A stretch of 64,000 bases of DNA from DAISVY01 sp036826635. GTDB lineage: Bacteria; Zixibacteria; MSB-5A5; GN15; FEB-12. Positions 16,380-24,622 of this stretch are shown here, piece by piece. The notes below the pieces were generated by a model, which searched no databases, was not told the origin of the DNA, and was given only the letters and a program-made list of their open reading frames with translations. The stretch's first letter is position 1. Each line of letters begins with the position of its first letter. The stretch spans positions 62,001 to 126,000 of the forward strand of contig DAISVY010000004.1 of the NCBI GenBank assembly GCA_036826635.1, written 5' to 3'. The translations under genes were made by a program, and so were the position numbers.

Positions 16380-19300
16380 ATGGTTAACCTTACAATAAAC
16401 GGTCAGAAAATCGAGGCCCGCCCCGGCCAGACGATCCTTGAGGTTTGCCGCGAGCAAAAGCTGGATGATATCCCCACTCTTTGCTACGACGACAAACTCA
16501 AACCATTCGGCTCCTGTTTCCTCTGCGTGGTGGAGATCGAGGGTCAAAACAAGCTCTTTCCTTCCTGCTCCACCCAGGTAGCCGAAGGAATGGTCATACA
16601 GACCAAATCGGAACGGGTCAGACGCTCGCGCAAGACATGTCTTGAGCTGCTGCTGTCGGATCATTATGCCGACTGTTTCGGTCCCTGCCGGCTGGCCTGC
16701 CCGGCCGACGTTGACATTCAGGGCTATATGTCATTGGTCAATCTGGGCAAGTTCCACGAGGCGGTGGCTCTGATTAAAGAGAAGAACCCCCTGCCGTCGG
16801 TTTGCGGACGAGTCTGCACGCGCAAGTGCGAGCTCAACTGCCGCCGGGCCATCTCGGATCAGGCGGTGGGTATCGATTTCCTGAAACGCTACGCCGCGGA
16901 TCAGGATATGGCGGACGAAATGTGGAAACCGGAAGTCAAGCCGAGCAACGATGTACCTATAGCCATCATCGGCGGCGGCCCCGCCGGTCTCACGGCCGCG
17001 TATTATCTCGTTACCGAAGGTTACCGGCCCACCATATTCGAGTCTTTGCCCAAACTGGGCGGCATGCTCCGCTATGGCATTCCGGAATATCGCCTGCCCA
17101 AAAAGGTTCTGGACAAAGAAATCAATTGGATCACGGATCTCGGGGTTGAAGTCAAAACCAACCAGAAACTGGGCCGTGATTTTACCATCGACGGTCTGTT
17201 CGAACAGGGTTTCAAGTCGGTTTTTATCGGTCTGGGAGCCCAACTCGGTAAAGGGATGCGCGTTGACAACGAGGATGCCGAGGGTATTCTCAGCGGCGTA
17301 GAATTTCTGCGTCAGGTGGAAATGAAGACTAACCCGCCTATCGCGGGCCGGGTGGTCGTGGTCGGCGGCGGTAACACGGCTATCGATGCCGCCCGGACAT
17401 CGCTTCGACTGGGCGCCGATGAAGTCATTTTGCTGTATCGCCGCACGCGCAAAGAAATGCCGGCGAACAACATGGAAATCGACGCGGCCGAAGAAGAGGG
17501 CGTCAAGATGGAATTCCTGGCTGCCCCTGTCAATGTCAACGTCGACGATAAAGGTCGCATGGCATCCCTCACCTGCATTCGCATGGAACTGGGGGAACCG
17601 GACGAATCGGGACGTCGCCGTCCGGTCAAGATAGAAGGCTCCGATTACACGCTGGAATGCGACTGGGTCGTCTCGGCCATCGGCCAGGAACCTGATCTCG
17701 ACGGCGTGGAGAGTGACAAGGCTATCAAGACCACTCGGTGGAAAACTATCGAGGCTTCCGACGGAACATTCCAGACTGATCATCCCGGCGTGTTCTCCGG
17801 CGGTGACGTGGTAACCGGCCCGGCCGACGCTATTGACGCTATTGCCGCCGGACGGATCGCCGCGCGGGCTATCGACAAATATATCAAAACAGGCGTGGCC
17901 GAACCGCTGGCCCCAAGATTCGAAAGTCGCCGCGACAATTTCCATAAGATCACGGCTGACGATCTGCCGGAGCTGCTGAAAGAAGAACGTCATGGCATGC
18001 CGGAGATGTCGGTCCAGAAGCGGATTCATACTTTCGAGGAAGTCGAACTCGGGTATGACGACAAAACGGCCAAAATCGAATCACTGCGGTGTGCCGAGTG
18101 CGGCTGTGATGTCGGCTTGTCCTGCACTCTTCAGGATTATTGTTCGGAATACGAAGTTGATCAGACCCGTTTCGTCGGCGACTTCAACCGCTACAAAGTG
18201 GATACCCGACATCCGTTCATCAAGATCGACTCCAACAAGTGCATCCGCTGCGGCCGTTGTGTGACCACCTGTTCCGAGATTCTGAACGTTTCGGCGCTCG
18301 GCTTCGTCAATCGGGGTTTCCGCACCATTGTCAAGCCGGCCCTGGAAAAAGCGTTGCAGGAAACCAATTGCGTTTCGTGCGGCAATTGTATCGACGTCTG
18401 CCCCACCGGGGCGTTGGTCGAAAAAATGCCGTTCCGCCGCTCCGGACCGTGGCACATGGATTCGGTTTATAACGTCTGCAACTACTGCTCGGTAGGCTGC
18501 AACCTGACCTTGAAAGTCAAGACACCCGATCTTTTCCACGTCGTGGGAGCGCTTCCGGACGAAGCCCCGAATTTCGGGGAACTCTGTGTACGGGGACGTT
18601 TTGGCTATCAGCACTATCTCGACGGTTCCCGGGTAACGACCCCGATGGTGCGCCGCGAGGGACAGTTGGTCGAAACCACCTGGGAGGAAGCTTTCAAGAC
18701 TATCTCAGAAGGTTTGACTCGCGTGCGAGAGCAGCACAGCAGTGACAGCATTCTCGTAGCCGGGTCCCCGAAACTCACCGACGAAGAATTGTATCTGGCC
18801 GGACGGCTCGGACGGGCGGCTCTGGGAACGAATAACCTGGCTTCTTTCCAGATTCTTACCAGCGAGGCCGACTACCACGCCCTTGACGACATGCTGGGGA
18901 CAACTTCGGCTACTGTTGGGAGCAAGGAAATCGGCGAAGCCGACTGTTATCTTTTCGTCGGTGGCGACCCGACCCGCGACAATCCGGTTTTGGGCTGGCA
19001 GATGAAGCGCCGCATGCGCAAAGGCACCCAGGCCGTCGTGGTCAACTCGGCCGCTATCGACCTGACGGATTACGCCAGCGTTTGGGCGGACGCCCGACGC
19101 GGCACCGCCACTCGTCTGCTCGACGGGATCATGAGCGAAATTATCGGGCAGGGCCGACTTGACCGAACTTTCCTTGACAAATACACGGCCGACTCACAGC
19201 AGATTATCGACCGGCTGTCGAAAGTCGATCTTGATGACGTCTGCTCGGTAACGGGAGTCAAAGTTGAGGCCATCAAACAGGCGGCCGAGCTTCTGAGCGA

Positions 19301-20108
19301 TCCCAATAAGAAAGTAGTCGCTTGGTACAATCTTGACAGTCGCATCGACCGGGCCAATGGTGATCTTCAGGCTCTGGTTACCCTGCTGATGCTGTCGGGC
19401 AAACTGGGCAACGGTTCCGGTCTGGCCCTGATGACCAGCCAGTGTAACCACTACGGCATGCGTTTGGCCGGATTCTGCCAGCGTTTACTGCCGGGCGGTG
19501 CTCCGGTAACCGACCAACAGATGCTAAAAGCGGTAGACGCACAGTGGAAAACCGATCTGCAGGCGTTGATGAAGTCCGATTCCGCTTCGCTTCGCAGCAA
19601 GATTGCGGGTGACAAAATCCGGGCCGCTTTCATATTCGGTGAAAACCCGGCCGCGGCACCCGAATTCAACAGCTTCGTCGACAACCTGGAATTCAAGGTC
19701 GTCGGCGATTTGTGGCTTACCGAAACCGCTCAGATGGCCGATGTTTTCCTGCCGCTGTCAAGTTACCTTGAAACCAGCGGTCACATCACCAACTGGGCAG
19801 GCAACCGCCACCAGGTCAATCCTATCGGGACGCCTGTCTCGGGGATGAGCACGAGTGACATTATAAGAAAGATCGCCGATGTCGCCGGTGAGCCAATCGG
19901 GCCGAATACCGAGGTTGAAGTCTCCCGGGAACTTGACCAGTTGATGCGGAAACAGCAGGAAAGCAAAAAGGGCGATTTCGCCACGGCCGACGGCAAGGCT
20001 CATTTCGTGCTATATTCCGATTTGGTCGAGGCTACCAAAGCTGAGGTACCGTTAGTTCTCGAAACCGACGCCCGCATAGCCGCCCGGATAACCGACATCA
20101 AAGCCTGA
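16380..20108 (+). CDS. NuoG/GltD fusion: ferredoxin, FAD/NAD(P) and molybdopterin-oxidoreductase-like modules
   Basis: A 1242-residue fusion. Residues 1-~75 are a [2Fe-2S] ferredoxin (C35, C46, C49, C63). H95/C99/C103/C107 resemble the His-Cys [4Fe-4S] box of NuoG. Residues ~105-560 are a GltD/NfnB/SfrB-like module: C142, C146, C150, C154; the FAD motif IIGGGPAGL near 196; and a second dinucleotide site VVGGGNTAIDAART near 325, followed by YRRTRKEMP. Near 620 and 663 are two ferredoxin motifs (CIRCGRCVTTC, CVSCGNCIDVCP). From ~698 the protein is NuoG/formate-dehydrogenase-like, opening with the CNYCSVGC cluster motif. I cannot see a clear Sec/Cys molybdenum ligand, nor any hydrogenase H-cluster motif. 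With the two preceding subunits it likely forms a soluble complex linking NADH, NAD(P)H and ferredoxin. Confidence 0.88.
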   Translation: MVNLTINGQKIEARPGQTILEVCREQKLDDIPTLCYDDKLKPFGSCFLCVVEIEGQNKLFPSCSTQVAEGMVIQTKSERVRRSRKTCLELLLSDHYADCFGPCRLACPADVDIQGYMSLVNLGKFHEAVALIKEKNPLPSVCGRVCTRKCELNCRRAISDQAVGIDFLKRYAADQDMADEMWKPEVKPSNDVPIAIIGGGPAGLTAAYYLVTEGYRPTIFESLPKLGGMLRYGIPEYRLPKKVLDKEINWITDLGVEVKTNQKLGRDFTIDGLFEQGFKSVFIGLGAQLGKGMRVDNEDAEGILSGVEFLRQVEMKTNPPIAGRVVVVGGGNTAIDAARTSLRLGADEVILLYRRTRKEMPANNMEIDAAEEEGVKMEFLAAPVNVNVDDKGRMASLTCIRMELGEPDESGRRRPVKIEGSDYTLECDWVVSAIGQEPDLDGVESDKAIKTTRWKTIEASDGTFQTDHPGVFSGGDVVTGPADAIDAIAAGRIAARAIDKYIKTGVAEPLAPRFESRRDNFHKITADDLPELLKEERHGMPEMSVQKRIHTFEEVELGYDDKTAKIESLRCAECGCDVGLSCTLQDYCSEYEVDQTRFVGDFNRYKVDTRHPFIKIDSNKCIRCGRCVTTCSEILNVSALGFVNRGFRTIVKPALEKALQETNCVSCGNCIDVCPTGALVEKMPFRRSGPWHMDSVYNVCNYCSVGCNLTLKVKTPDLFHVVGALPDEAPNFGELCVRGRFGYQHYLDGSRVTTPMVRREGQLVETTWEEAFKTISEGLTRVREQHSSDSILVAGSPKLTDEELYLAGRLGRAALGTNNLASFQILTSEADYHALDDMLGTTSATVGSKEIGEADCYLFVGGDPTRDNPVLGWQMKRRMRKGTQAVVVNSAAIDLTDYASVWADARRGTATRLLDGIMSEIIGQGRLDRTFLDKYTADSQQIIDRLSKVDLDDVCSVTGVKVEAIKQAAELLSDPNKKVVAWYNLDSRIDRANGDLQALVTLLMLSGKLGNGSGLALMTSQCNHYGMRLAGFCQRLLPGGAPVTDQQMLKAVDAQWKTDLQALMKSDSASLRSKIAGDKIRAAFIFGENPAAAPEFNSFVDNLEFKVVGDLWLTETAQMADVFLPLSSYLETSGHITNWAGNRHQVNPIGTPVSGMSTSDIIRKIADVAGEPIGPNTEVEVSRELDQLMRKQQESKKGDFATADGKAHFVLYSDLVEATKAEVPLVLETDARIAARITDIKA

Positions 20109-20138
20109 TTGTCCGGAATCGGAACAACGAAAACCCTC

Positions 20139-20170
20139 GGGACCGACTACGAAGTCGGTCCCGTTTTCTT
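20139..20170 (+). terminator. Rho-independent terminator of the redox operon
   Basis: An 11-bp perfect stem (20139-20149 with 20154-20164, CGGGACCGACT) with a 4-base loop, followed by TTTTCTTAT. It begins 30 bases after the stop of the 1242-residue fusion gene and should end the plus-strand operon before the convergent gdhA gene. Confidence 0.88.
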
Positions 20171-20227
20171 ATCCGTAAATCATAACCTCGATAAAAATAC
20201 GGTCGATCCGAATCAAATGGCAAAAAG

Positions 20228-20254
20228 CAGCCCCGGCCGAGTTGACCGGGGCTG
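20228..20254. terminator. Bidirectional terminator between the redox operon and gdhA
   Basis: A 9-bp stem (CAGCCCCGG / CCGGGGCTG) with a 9-base loop. On the minus strand it is followed by a T-rich run (GCTTTTTG), placed about 37 bases beyond the gdhA stop, so it should terminate gdhA. On the plus strand TTCTTTTAT follows, so it also backs up the stronger terminator at 20139. Confidence 0.82.
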
Positions 20255-20290
20255 TTCTTTTATAATAGAAGTCTCGTTGAAACGGGGCTA

Positions 20291-21577
20291 TCAGGCCCAG
20301 CCGCGAGCCTTGCAGGCATTCGCAACACGCTCGATGGCGATGACATAGGCGGCGTCGCGCATATACAACTTGCGCTGGCGAGCCAGCTTGCTTACCGCGA
20401 TGAAAGCATCGGTCATCTTAGTATCCAGCTTCTGAAGCACTTCCTCGCGCGTCCAGAAATAGTTCATGTTGCACTGGACCTGCTCGAAATAGCTGCAGGT
20501 CACACCGCCGGCGTTGGCCAGGAAATCAGGAATGACAAATATCCCTTTCTTTTCCAGAATAACGTCGGCTTCGGGCGTGGTCGGACCATTGGCGCCTTCG
20601 GCCATCAGCTTCACCTTGTCGCTGATCTTCTGAGCCGATTCTTCGGTAACCTGGTGCTCCAGAGCACAAGGCAGCAAAATATCGACATCCTGTTCAATCC
20701 AGACATCACCCGGAAGGATCTCATAACCTTTATTCTTGGCCTTGGCTTTGTCAATACCGCCGAACTTGTCGGTAATGCTCAACAACTCGTCAAGGTCAAT
20801 CCCGGAAGTCTTCTTGAACGTATACGCCGTCTGATCGGCCTGATCCCACGACGAACAGCACACTACCTTACCACCCAACTCATTGTAGAGTTTGATAGCA
20901 TACTGAGCTACGTTACCGAAGCCCTGTACCGCGGCGGTCGTGTTGCTCAGCTTGATATCCATCTGTTTGAGGGCTTCCCGCACGGTGTAAATGACCCCGT
21001 AACCGGTGGCCTCGGTACGACCGAGCGATCCTCCCAGACCGACCGGCTTACCGGTAATAAAACCGGGATACTTACCGCCATGAATGTGTTCGAACTCGTC
21101 CAGCATCCAGAGCATATGCTGAGCGCTGGTCATAACATCGGGCGCCGGCACATCAGCCAGAGGGCCGACATTCTTGGCCAGTTGCCTGACCCAGCCACGG
21201 CAGATCTGTTCCTGCTCGCGCATGCTCAGGTTATGGGGATCACAAATAACGCCCCCTTTGCCGCCGCCGAGCGGGATATCAACGACCGAACATTTCCAGG
21301 TCATCCAGGTAGCCAACGCACGCACGGTGTCGATTGTCTCCTGGGGATGAAAACGAATACCGCCTTTCGCCGGTCCGCGAGCATCGTTGTGCTGAATGCG
21401 AAAACCGCGGAAAACCTTGAAAGTTCCGTCGTCCATTCGAACCGGGATAAGGAAATTGTACTCACGCAGCGGGTTTCTCAGAAGCTGACGCGTGCCCGAG
21501 TCCAGTTCGAGAATATCTGCTACTTTGTCGAATTGAGCCTGGGCCATTTCAAACGGATTAAAAGCTCCACTAGCCAT
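20291..21577 (-). CDS. gdhA: Glutamate dehydrogenase (Glu/Leu/Phe/Val family)
   Basis: A 428-residue hexameric-type amino-acid dehydrogenase that interconverts glutamate and 2-oxoglutarate plus ammonia. Substrate-site motifs are intact: GPAKGGIRFHP with Lys71, K95 in TWKCSVVD, catalytic Lys107 in PLGGGKGG, and DVPAPDVMT with the conserved Asp. The Rossmann domain has VQGFGNVAQ. Length fits the short NAD- or dual-coenzyme class. I chose the ATG at 21577 for the AAAGG site seven bases upstream; an in-frame ATG five codons earlier (21592) overlaps that site. The gene stands alone, convergent to the redox operon, with its own promoter and terminator. Leu/Phe/Val dehydrogenase is the alternative, but the motifs and length favour glutamate. 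Confidence 0.93.
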   Translation of the reverse strand: MASGAFNPFEMAQAQFDKVADILELDSGTRQLLRNPLREYNFLIPVRMDDGTFKVFRGFRIQHNDARGPAKGGIRFHPQETIDTVRALATWMTWKCSVVDIPLGGGKGGVICDPHNLSMREQEQICRGWVRQLAKNVGPLADVPAPDVMTSAQHMLWMLDEFEHIHGGKYPGFITGKPVGLGGSLGRTEATGYGVIYTVREALKQMDIKLSNTTAAVQGFGNVAQYAIKLYNELGGKVVCCSSWDQADQTAYTFKKTSGIDLDELLSITDKFGGIDKAKAKNKGYEILPGDVWIEQDVDILLPCALEHQVTEESAQKISDKVKLMAEGANGPTTPEADVILEKKGIFVIPDFLANAGGVTCSYFEQVQCNMNYFWTREEVLQKLDTKMTDAFIAVSKLARQRKLYMRDAAYVIAIERVANACKARGWA

Positions 21578-21678
21578 AGCCTGACCTTTCATTAATCACA
21601 GCTCATATTAGTGACTGCAAAAGCGGAACCAGCCCTGAAGCCTGCCGCCTCTGCGACTTCGTTACTTTTTTCACAAAC

Positions 21679-21706
21679 AGTCTACATCTTTTTCCCCGAA
21701 AGTCAA
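21679..21706 (-). promoter_or_regulatory. Candidate sigma70-type promoter of gdhA
   Basis: On the minus strand TTGACT (21701-21706) and TAGACT (21679-21684) are 16 bases apart, about 100 bases upstream of the gdhA start. Match is fair, not perfect. The rest of the 380-base gap between gdhA and the next promoter (to 21956) holds no gene I can support. Confidence 0.45.
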
Positions 21707-21956
21707 CTCCTCTCCAATTATTTTTCCCTGTTTTTTCACCCTTTTCGACCGAATTCCGGCAGGCCAAACCGCCGCCCTTTCGGCCGGTGGGGCATCCTCC
21801 TGTCAGCCTTGATCTTATCGGGCTCCGCTCCACGGATCAGCCAAAGTCCCGATATTCCCGCGGCAACATGGCTGGTTAAAAATAGAATATCAAGAGCTAT
21901 TCGTCGGTCACTATTCCGGCTGCCGACGGGCCGTTTTCTCGAAAGATCTGAAACGG

Positions 21957-22003
21957 TTGACACGTGAGCGGGGGCGCACTATCCTGTTGACCGACCGGTC
22001 GGT
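21957..22003 (+). promoter_or_regulatory. Promoter with palindromic TetR-type operator
   Basis: TTGACA at 21957-21962 and TATCCT at 21980-21985 are 17 bases apart. Immediately downstream lies a perfect 14-bp palindrome, ACCGACCGGTCGGT (21990-22003), over the expected transcription start. The first codon of the TetR-type gene is 18 bases further on. Placement is that of an autorepressed regulator controlling itself and the downstream transport operon. Confidence 0.75.
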
Positions 22004-22021
22004 ACTGAGTTTATAGGTAAT

Positions 22022-22255
22022 ATGACTCCTCGAACGACAGACAAAAAAAACAAGCGTGACCAAATCCTTCGCGCGGCCCTGGGCGTTTTCGCCGAACGTG
22101 GCGTCCATGATTTCAAGATGATCGACATCGCCCGGTCGTTGGGCATGGGCAAAGGAACATTGTACGAATACTTCCCGAGCAAAGAAGCGGTCATAACGGG
22201 GTCGCTGGAACTTTTCAGTGAAGACTGTGGCGAAGGCATTTCGACAAGTGCATGA
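22022..22255 (+). CDS. TetR-type regulator, DNA-binding part (first frame of a split gene)
   Basis: A 77-residue product with a complete TetR N-terminal domain: RDQILRAALGVFAERG, then helix-turn-helix IDIARSLGMGKGTLYEYF, followed by PSKEAVITGSLELF. It stops at TGA 22253-22255, just after the point where the ligand-binding domain should begin. The next frame starts at an overlapping ATGA. Full TetR proteins are ~190-210 residues, and the two pieces together give that length. The sequence around 22225-22260 also shows helix-like coding in the third frame (AFRQVHEKH), so two small shifts of the same gene are possible. It may be a frameshifted pseudogene, a sequencing error, or a truly two-piece repressor. 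The intact operator upstream suggests recent or retained function. Confidence 0.8.
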   Translation: MTPRTTDKKNKRDQILRAALGVFAERGVHDFKMIDIARSLGMGKGTLYEYFPSKEAVITGSLELFSEDCGEGISTSA

Positions 22256-22629
22256 AAAACACAACCGACGCGGCCGACTGGATAAAGCGATTTGTCGCGA
22301 CCAGCTTCGACTTTTTTGCCCGGGAACAATGGCGACTGGATTTGCTGTTCGACCTCTGGTCAACCGGACTTCGCCACCGGGCACCGGCCCAGACACTGAC
22401 CGGAGCAGGCGGTAAATATCGGGAATTGGTCAGTCGGATCGAAACCGTAATCCAACAGGGAATCGGACAAGGAATCTTTCGGACGGTCGACACCCGATCT
22501 GCGGCCTCCGCCCTGCTGGCCATGATGGATGGCTTGTTGATCCAGGCGGCGATGAGAGTAATTACGCTCGATTCAAACTCGACGGCTAAGAGAGTATGTC
22601 ACATTTTCCTGGACGGAATTTGCCGATGA
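22252..22629 (+). CDS. TetR-type regulator, ligand-binding part (second frame of a split gene)
   Basis: A 125-residue helical product without a DNA-binding motif. It matches the C-terminal half of TetR proteins: DAADWIKRFVATSFDFFA, RELVSRIETVIQQGIGQGIF, and a final SAASALLAMMDGLLIQAAM helix. Its ATG overlaps the stop of the DNA-binding piece (ATGA), and its own stop overlaps the ATG of the LolA-like gene in the same way. The internal GIGQGIF and MMDGLLIQ features are typical of TetR C-terminal dimerisation helices. It is best read as the second part of one gene broken by a frameshift near 22230-22260. Confidence 0.72.
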   Translation: MKNTTDAADWIKRFVATSFDFFAREQWRLDLLFDLWSTGLRHRAPAQTLTGAGGKYRELVSRIETVIQQGIGQGIFRTVDTRSAASALLAMMDGLLIQAAMRVITLDSNSTAKRVCHIFLDGICR

Positions 22630-23390
22630 AAACCACTATCGTATACTGCACTCTCATGATGGGCCTGATGCTTTTCGCAAAAGGCACAGCGGCTCAGACC
22701 AGCGAGAACGATGAAACCCGGAAGATCATCAAAGAGATTGACGAGATGTACCGGAGCACGTCGAGCTACTCCGAGATTGTCATGGATATCGTCACCCCTC
22801 ACTGGGAACGCACCCTGACCATGGTGGCCTGGACAGCCGGCATGGAAAAGACCTTCATTCGAATCGAGGAACCAAAAAAGGAAAAAGGCGTCGCCACGCT
22901 GCGTATCGAAAACGAGATGTGGAACTACCTGCCCAAGACAAACAAGGTTATCAAAATCCCGCCGTCGATGATGATGAGTGCCTGGATGGGTTCCGATTTC
23001 ACCAATGACGATCTCGTCAAGGAATACTCTTTCTTCGATGACTACACATACGAGCGGACTACGGTTCCCGAACCGGATGACAGTCTGGTGTATATCAACT
23101 GTATACCCCGCGAGGACCTGGCTATCGTTTGGGGCAATGTCGTTATCGCCGCCCGAAAATCCGATCACATACCGGTCTGGCAGCATTATTACGACGAGAA
23201 GGGAAAGCTGATGCGAATCCTTCTATACAGCGACATCACAAACTTCGACGGACGCAAGATTCCGGCCACGATGGAGATGATCCCCCAGACCAAAGAAGGC
23301 CATAAAACGGTGATCAGCTACAAGAATCTGAAATTCAACATAGATATAGACAAAGACATATTTTCACTGCGGCACCTGCGCTCGCAGTGA
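22626..23390 (+). CDS. LolA-like outer-membrane lipoprotein-sorting family protein
   Basis: A 254-residue periplasmic protein with a signal peptide ending near GTAAQ. The mature protein has the LolA/LolB-like half-barrel pattern of the 'outer membrane lipoprotein-sorting' family: IDEMYRSTSSYSEIVMDI, RIEEPKKEKGVATLRIENEM-type strand, WNYLPKTNKVIKIPPSMM, and GRKIPATMEMIPQ near the end. ATG 22626 overlaps the stop of the TetR C-piece; an in-frame ATG ten codons earlier would precede the signal sequence. It precedes two FtsX-type permeases, an ATPase and an outer-membrane barrel, so it probably carries a lipid or lipoprotein across the periplasm for that exporter. Confidence 0.85.
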   Translation: MKTTIVYCTLMMGLMLFAKGTAAQTSENDETRKIIKEIDEMYRSTSSYSEIVMDIVTPHWERTLTMVAWTAGMEKTFIRIEEPKKEKGVATLRIENEMWNYLPKTNKVIKIPPSMMMSAWMGSDFTNDDLVKEYSFFDDYTYERTTVPEPDDSLVYINCIPREDLAIVWGNVVIAARKSDHIPVWQHYYDEKGKLMRILLYSDITNFDGRKIPATMEMIPQTKEGHKTVISYKNLKFNIDIDKDIFSLRHLRSQ

Positions 23391-23400
23391 CAAGGCCGTC

Positions 23401-24612
23401 ATGTTCAAGATCGCCTTTCGCAACATATTCCGGCAGCGACGGCGCAGCATTCTGACCATACTCACCATGCTGGGCGGGTTCTTCCTCTCGGCGGTTTCAA
23501 TCGGCTGGTCGGACGGTACATATAATTATATAATCGACATGTTCACCCGCAATCAACTTGGTCATATACAGATTCACGCCCGGGGCTATCTTGACCGTCC
23601 CTCCCTTTACAAGAACATCGATAATTATCAGGACGTGGGACAAAAAATCGAACGGCTTAAGGGCGTAGACAACTGGACACCGCGACTGTATTCGGCCGGT
23701 CTGGCTTCGATTGGGGACAAATCGGCCGGGGTACAAATTAACGGAATCGATCCGCTACGTGAGAACCAGGCCACCCGCTTCGATAAAAAAGTAACCGCCG
23801 GACGGACCCTCAGCCCGAAAGCCTGTCATGAGGTACTTCTCGGCGAAGGTTTGGCCGTCATTCTCAAAGGCAAGATCGGCGATGAACTGGTCATCGTTTC
23901 GCAGGGGGCCGACGGTTCTATCGCCAACGACCTGTACACCGTTACCGGGTTGATTTCCAGCGGCAACAAATTAACCGATCAATCGGCCCTGTATCTTCAT
24001 CTCGATGACGCCCAGGAATTGCTGGTGCTCCAAGGGCGGGTACACGAAATCGCCGTGGTGGCCGACGACCTTGACATCGTCGACGATCTGACCGAGGATA
24101 TACGGACGGAGTTGAACAATCCTGACCTGACCGTAGCCGGCTGGAAAGAATTTGCCAAGGTGTTCTATCGCGCCATGAAGGCTGACCAGCAGGGGGCCTG
24201 GGTTATGCTGTTCGTGATCTTCCTGGTCGTGGCTGTCGGCGTATTGAACACCGTACTGATGACCGTACTGGAACGCACACGCGAATACGGCGTCATGCGA
24301 GCCATCGGCACATCGCCCGGTCAGGTATTTCGACTTGTTGTGACCGAGGTGTTTATCATGTCCGTCATCGGCATACTGGTAGGGGCGGCCCTGGCTTTGA
24401 CAGCCAATTACCTGTTGTCCCTCCATGGTATCACCTATCCCCGACCGTTCACCTATGGTGGTATCGAGTTTTCGGCTATGTATAGTGAAATAAACGCTCG
24501 CAGCTTCTATATACCGGCGGTCTGCGTGATTGTCTCGGCCCTGCTGGTATCATGTTTCCCGGCGGCCAAGGCGGCCCGTATAGCTCCGGCCCGGGCCATG
24601 CGGACACATTAG
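23401..24612 (+). CDS. ABC transporter permease, MacB/LolCE/FtsX type (first copy)
   Basis: A 403-residue inner-membrane protein. One membrane segment near the N-terminus (FRQRRRSILTILTMLGGFFLSAVSIG) is followed by a ~220-residue periplasmic domain, then three C-terminal segments (about 257-280, 310-335 and 365-395). That is the FtsX/MacB_PCD arrangement. The motif LERTREYGVMRAIGTSPGQVF is the coupling region that contacts the ATPase. Family members extrude lipoproteins, peptides or lipids from the inner membrane using mechanotransmission. It begins ten bases after the LolA-like gene. Confidence 0.9.
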   Translation: MFKIAFRNIFRQRRRSILTILTMLGGFFLSAVSIGWSDGTYNYIIDMFTRNQLGHIQIHARGYLDRPSLYKNIDNYQDVGQKIERLKGVDNWTPRLYSAGLASIGDKSAGVQINGIDPLRENQATRFDKKVTAGRTLSPKACHEVLLGEGLAVILKGKIGDELVIVSQGADGSIANDLYTVTGLISSGNKLTDQSALYLHLDDAQELLVLQGRVHEIAVVADDLDIVDDLTEDIRTELNNPDLTVAGWKEFAKVFYRAMKADQQGAWVMLFVIFLVVAVGVLNTVLMTVLERTREYGVMRAIGTSPGQVFRLVVTEVFIMSVIGILVGAALALTANYLLSLHGITYPRPFTYGGIEFSAMYSEINARSFYIPAVCVIVSALLVSCFPAAKAARIAPARAMRTH

Positions 24613-24622
24613 GAGGAGGCAG

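Noticed and set aside
16731..18029. 432-residue minus-strand open frame inside the NuoG/GltD fusion
   Set aside because: Opposite strand of conserved FAD and Fe-S motifs; not a credible gene.
14613..20108. Possible [FeFe] hydrogenase or formate dehydrogenase
   Set aside because: No H-cluster motifs are present and no clear Sec/Cys molybdenum ligand could be found, so only a general redox complex is called.
20654..21595. 313-residue plus-strand open frame opposite gdhA
   Set aside because: It mirrors gdhA, which has full family motifs, and its translation has no recognisable domain or ribosome site.
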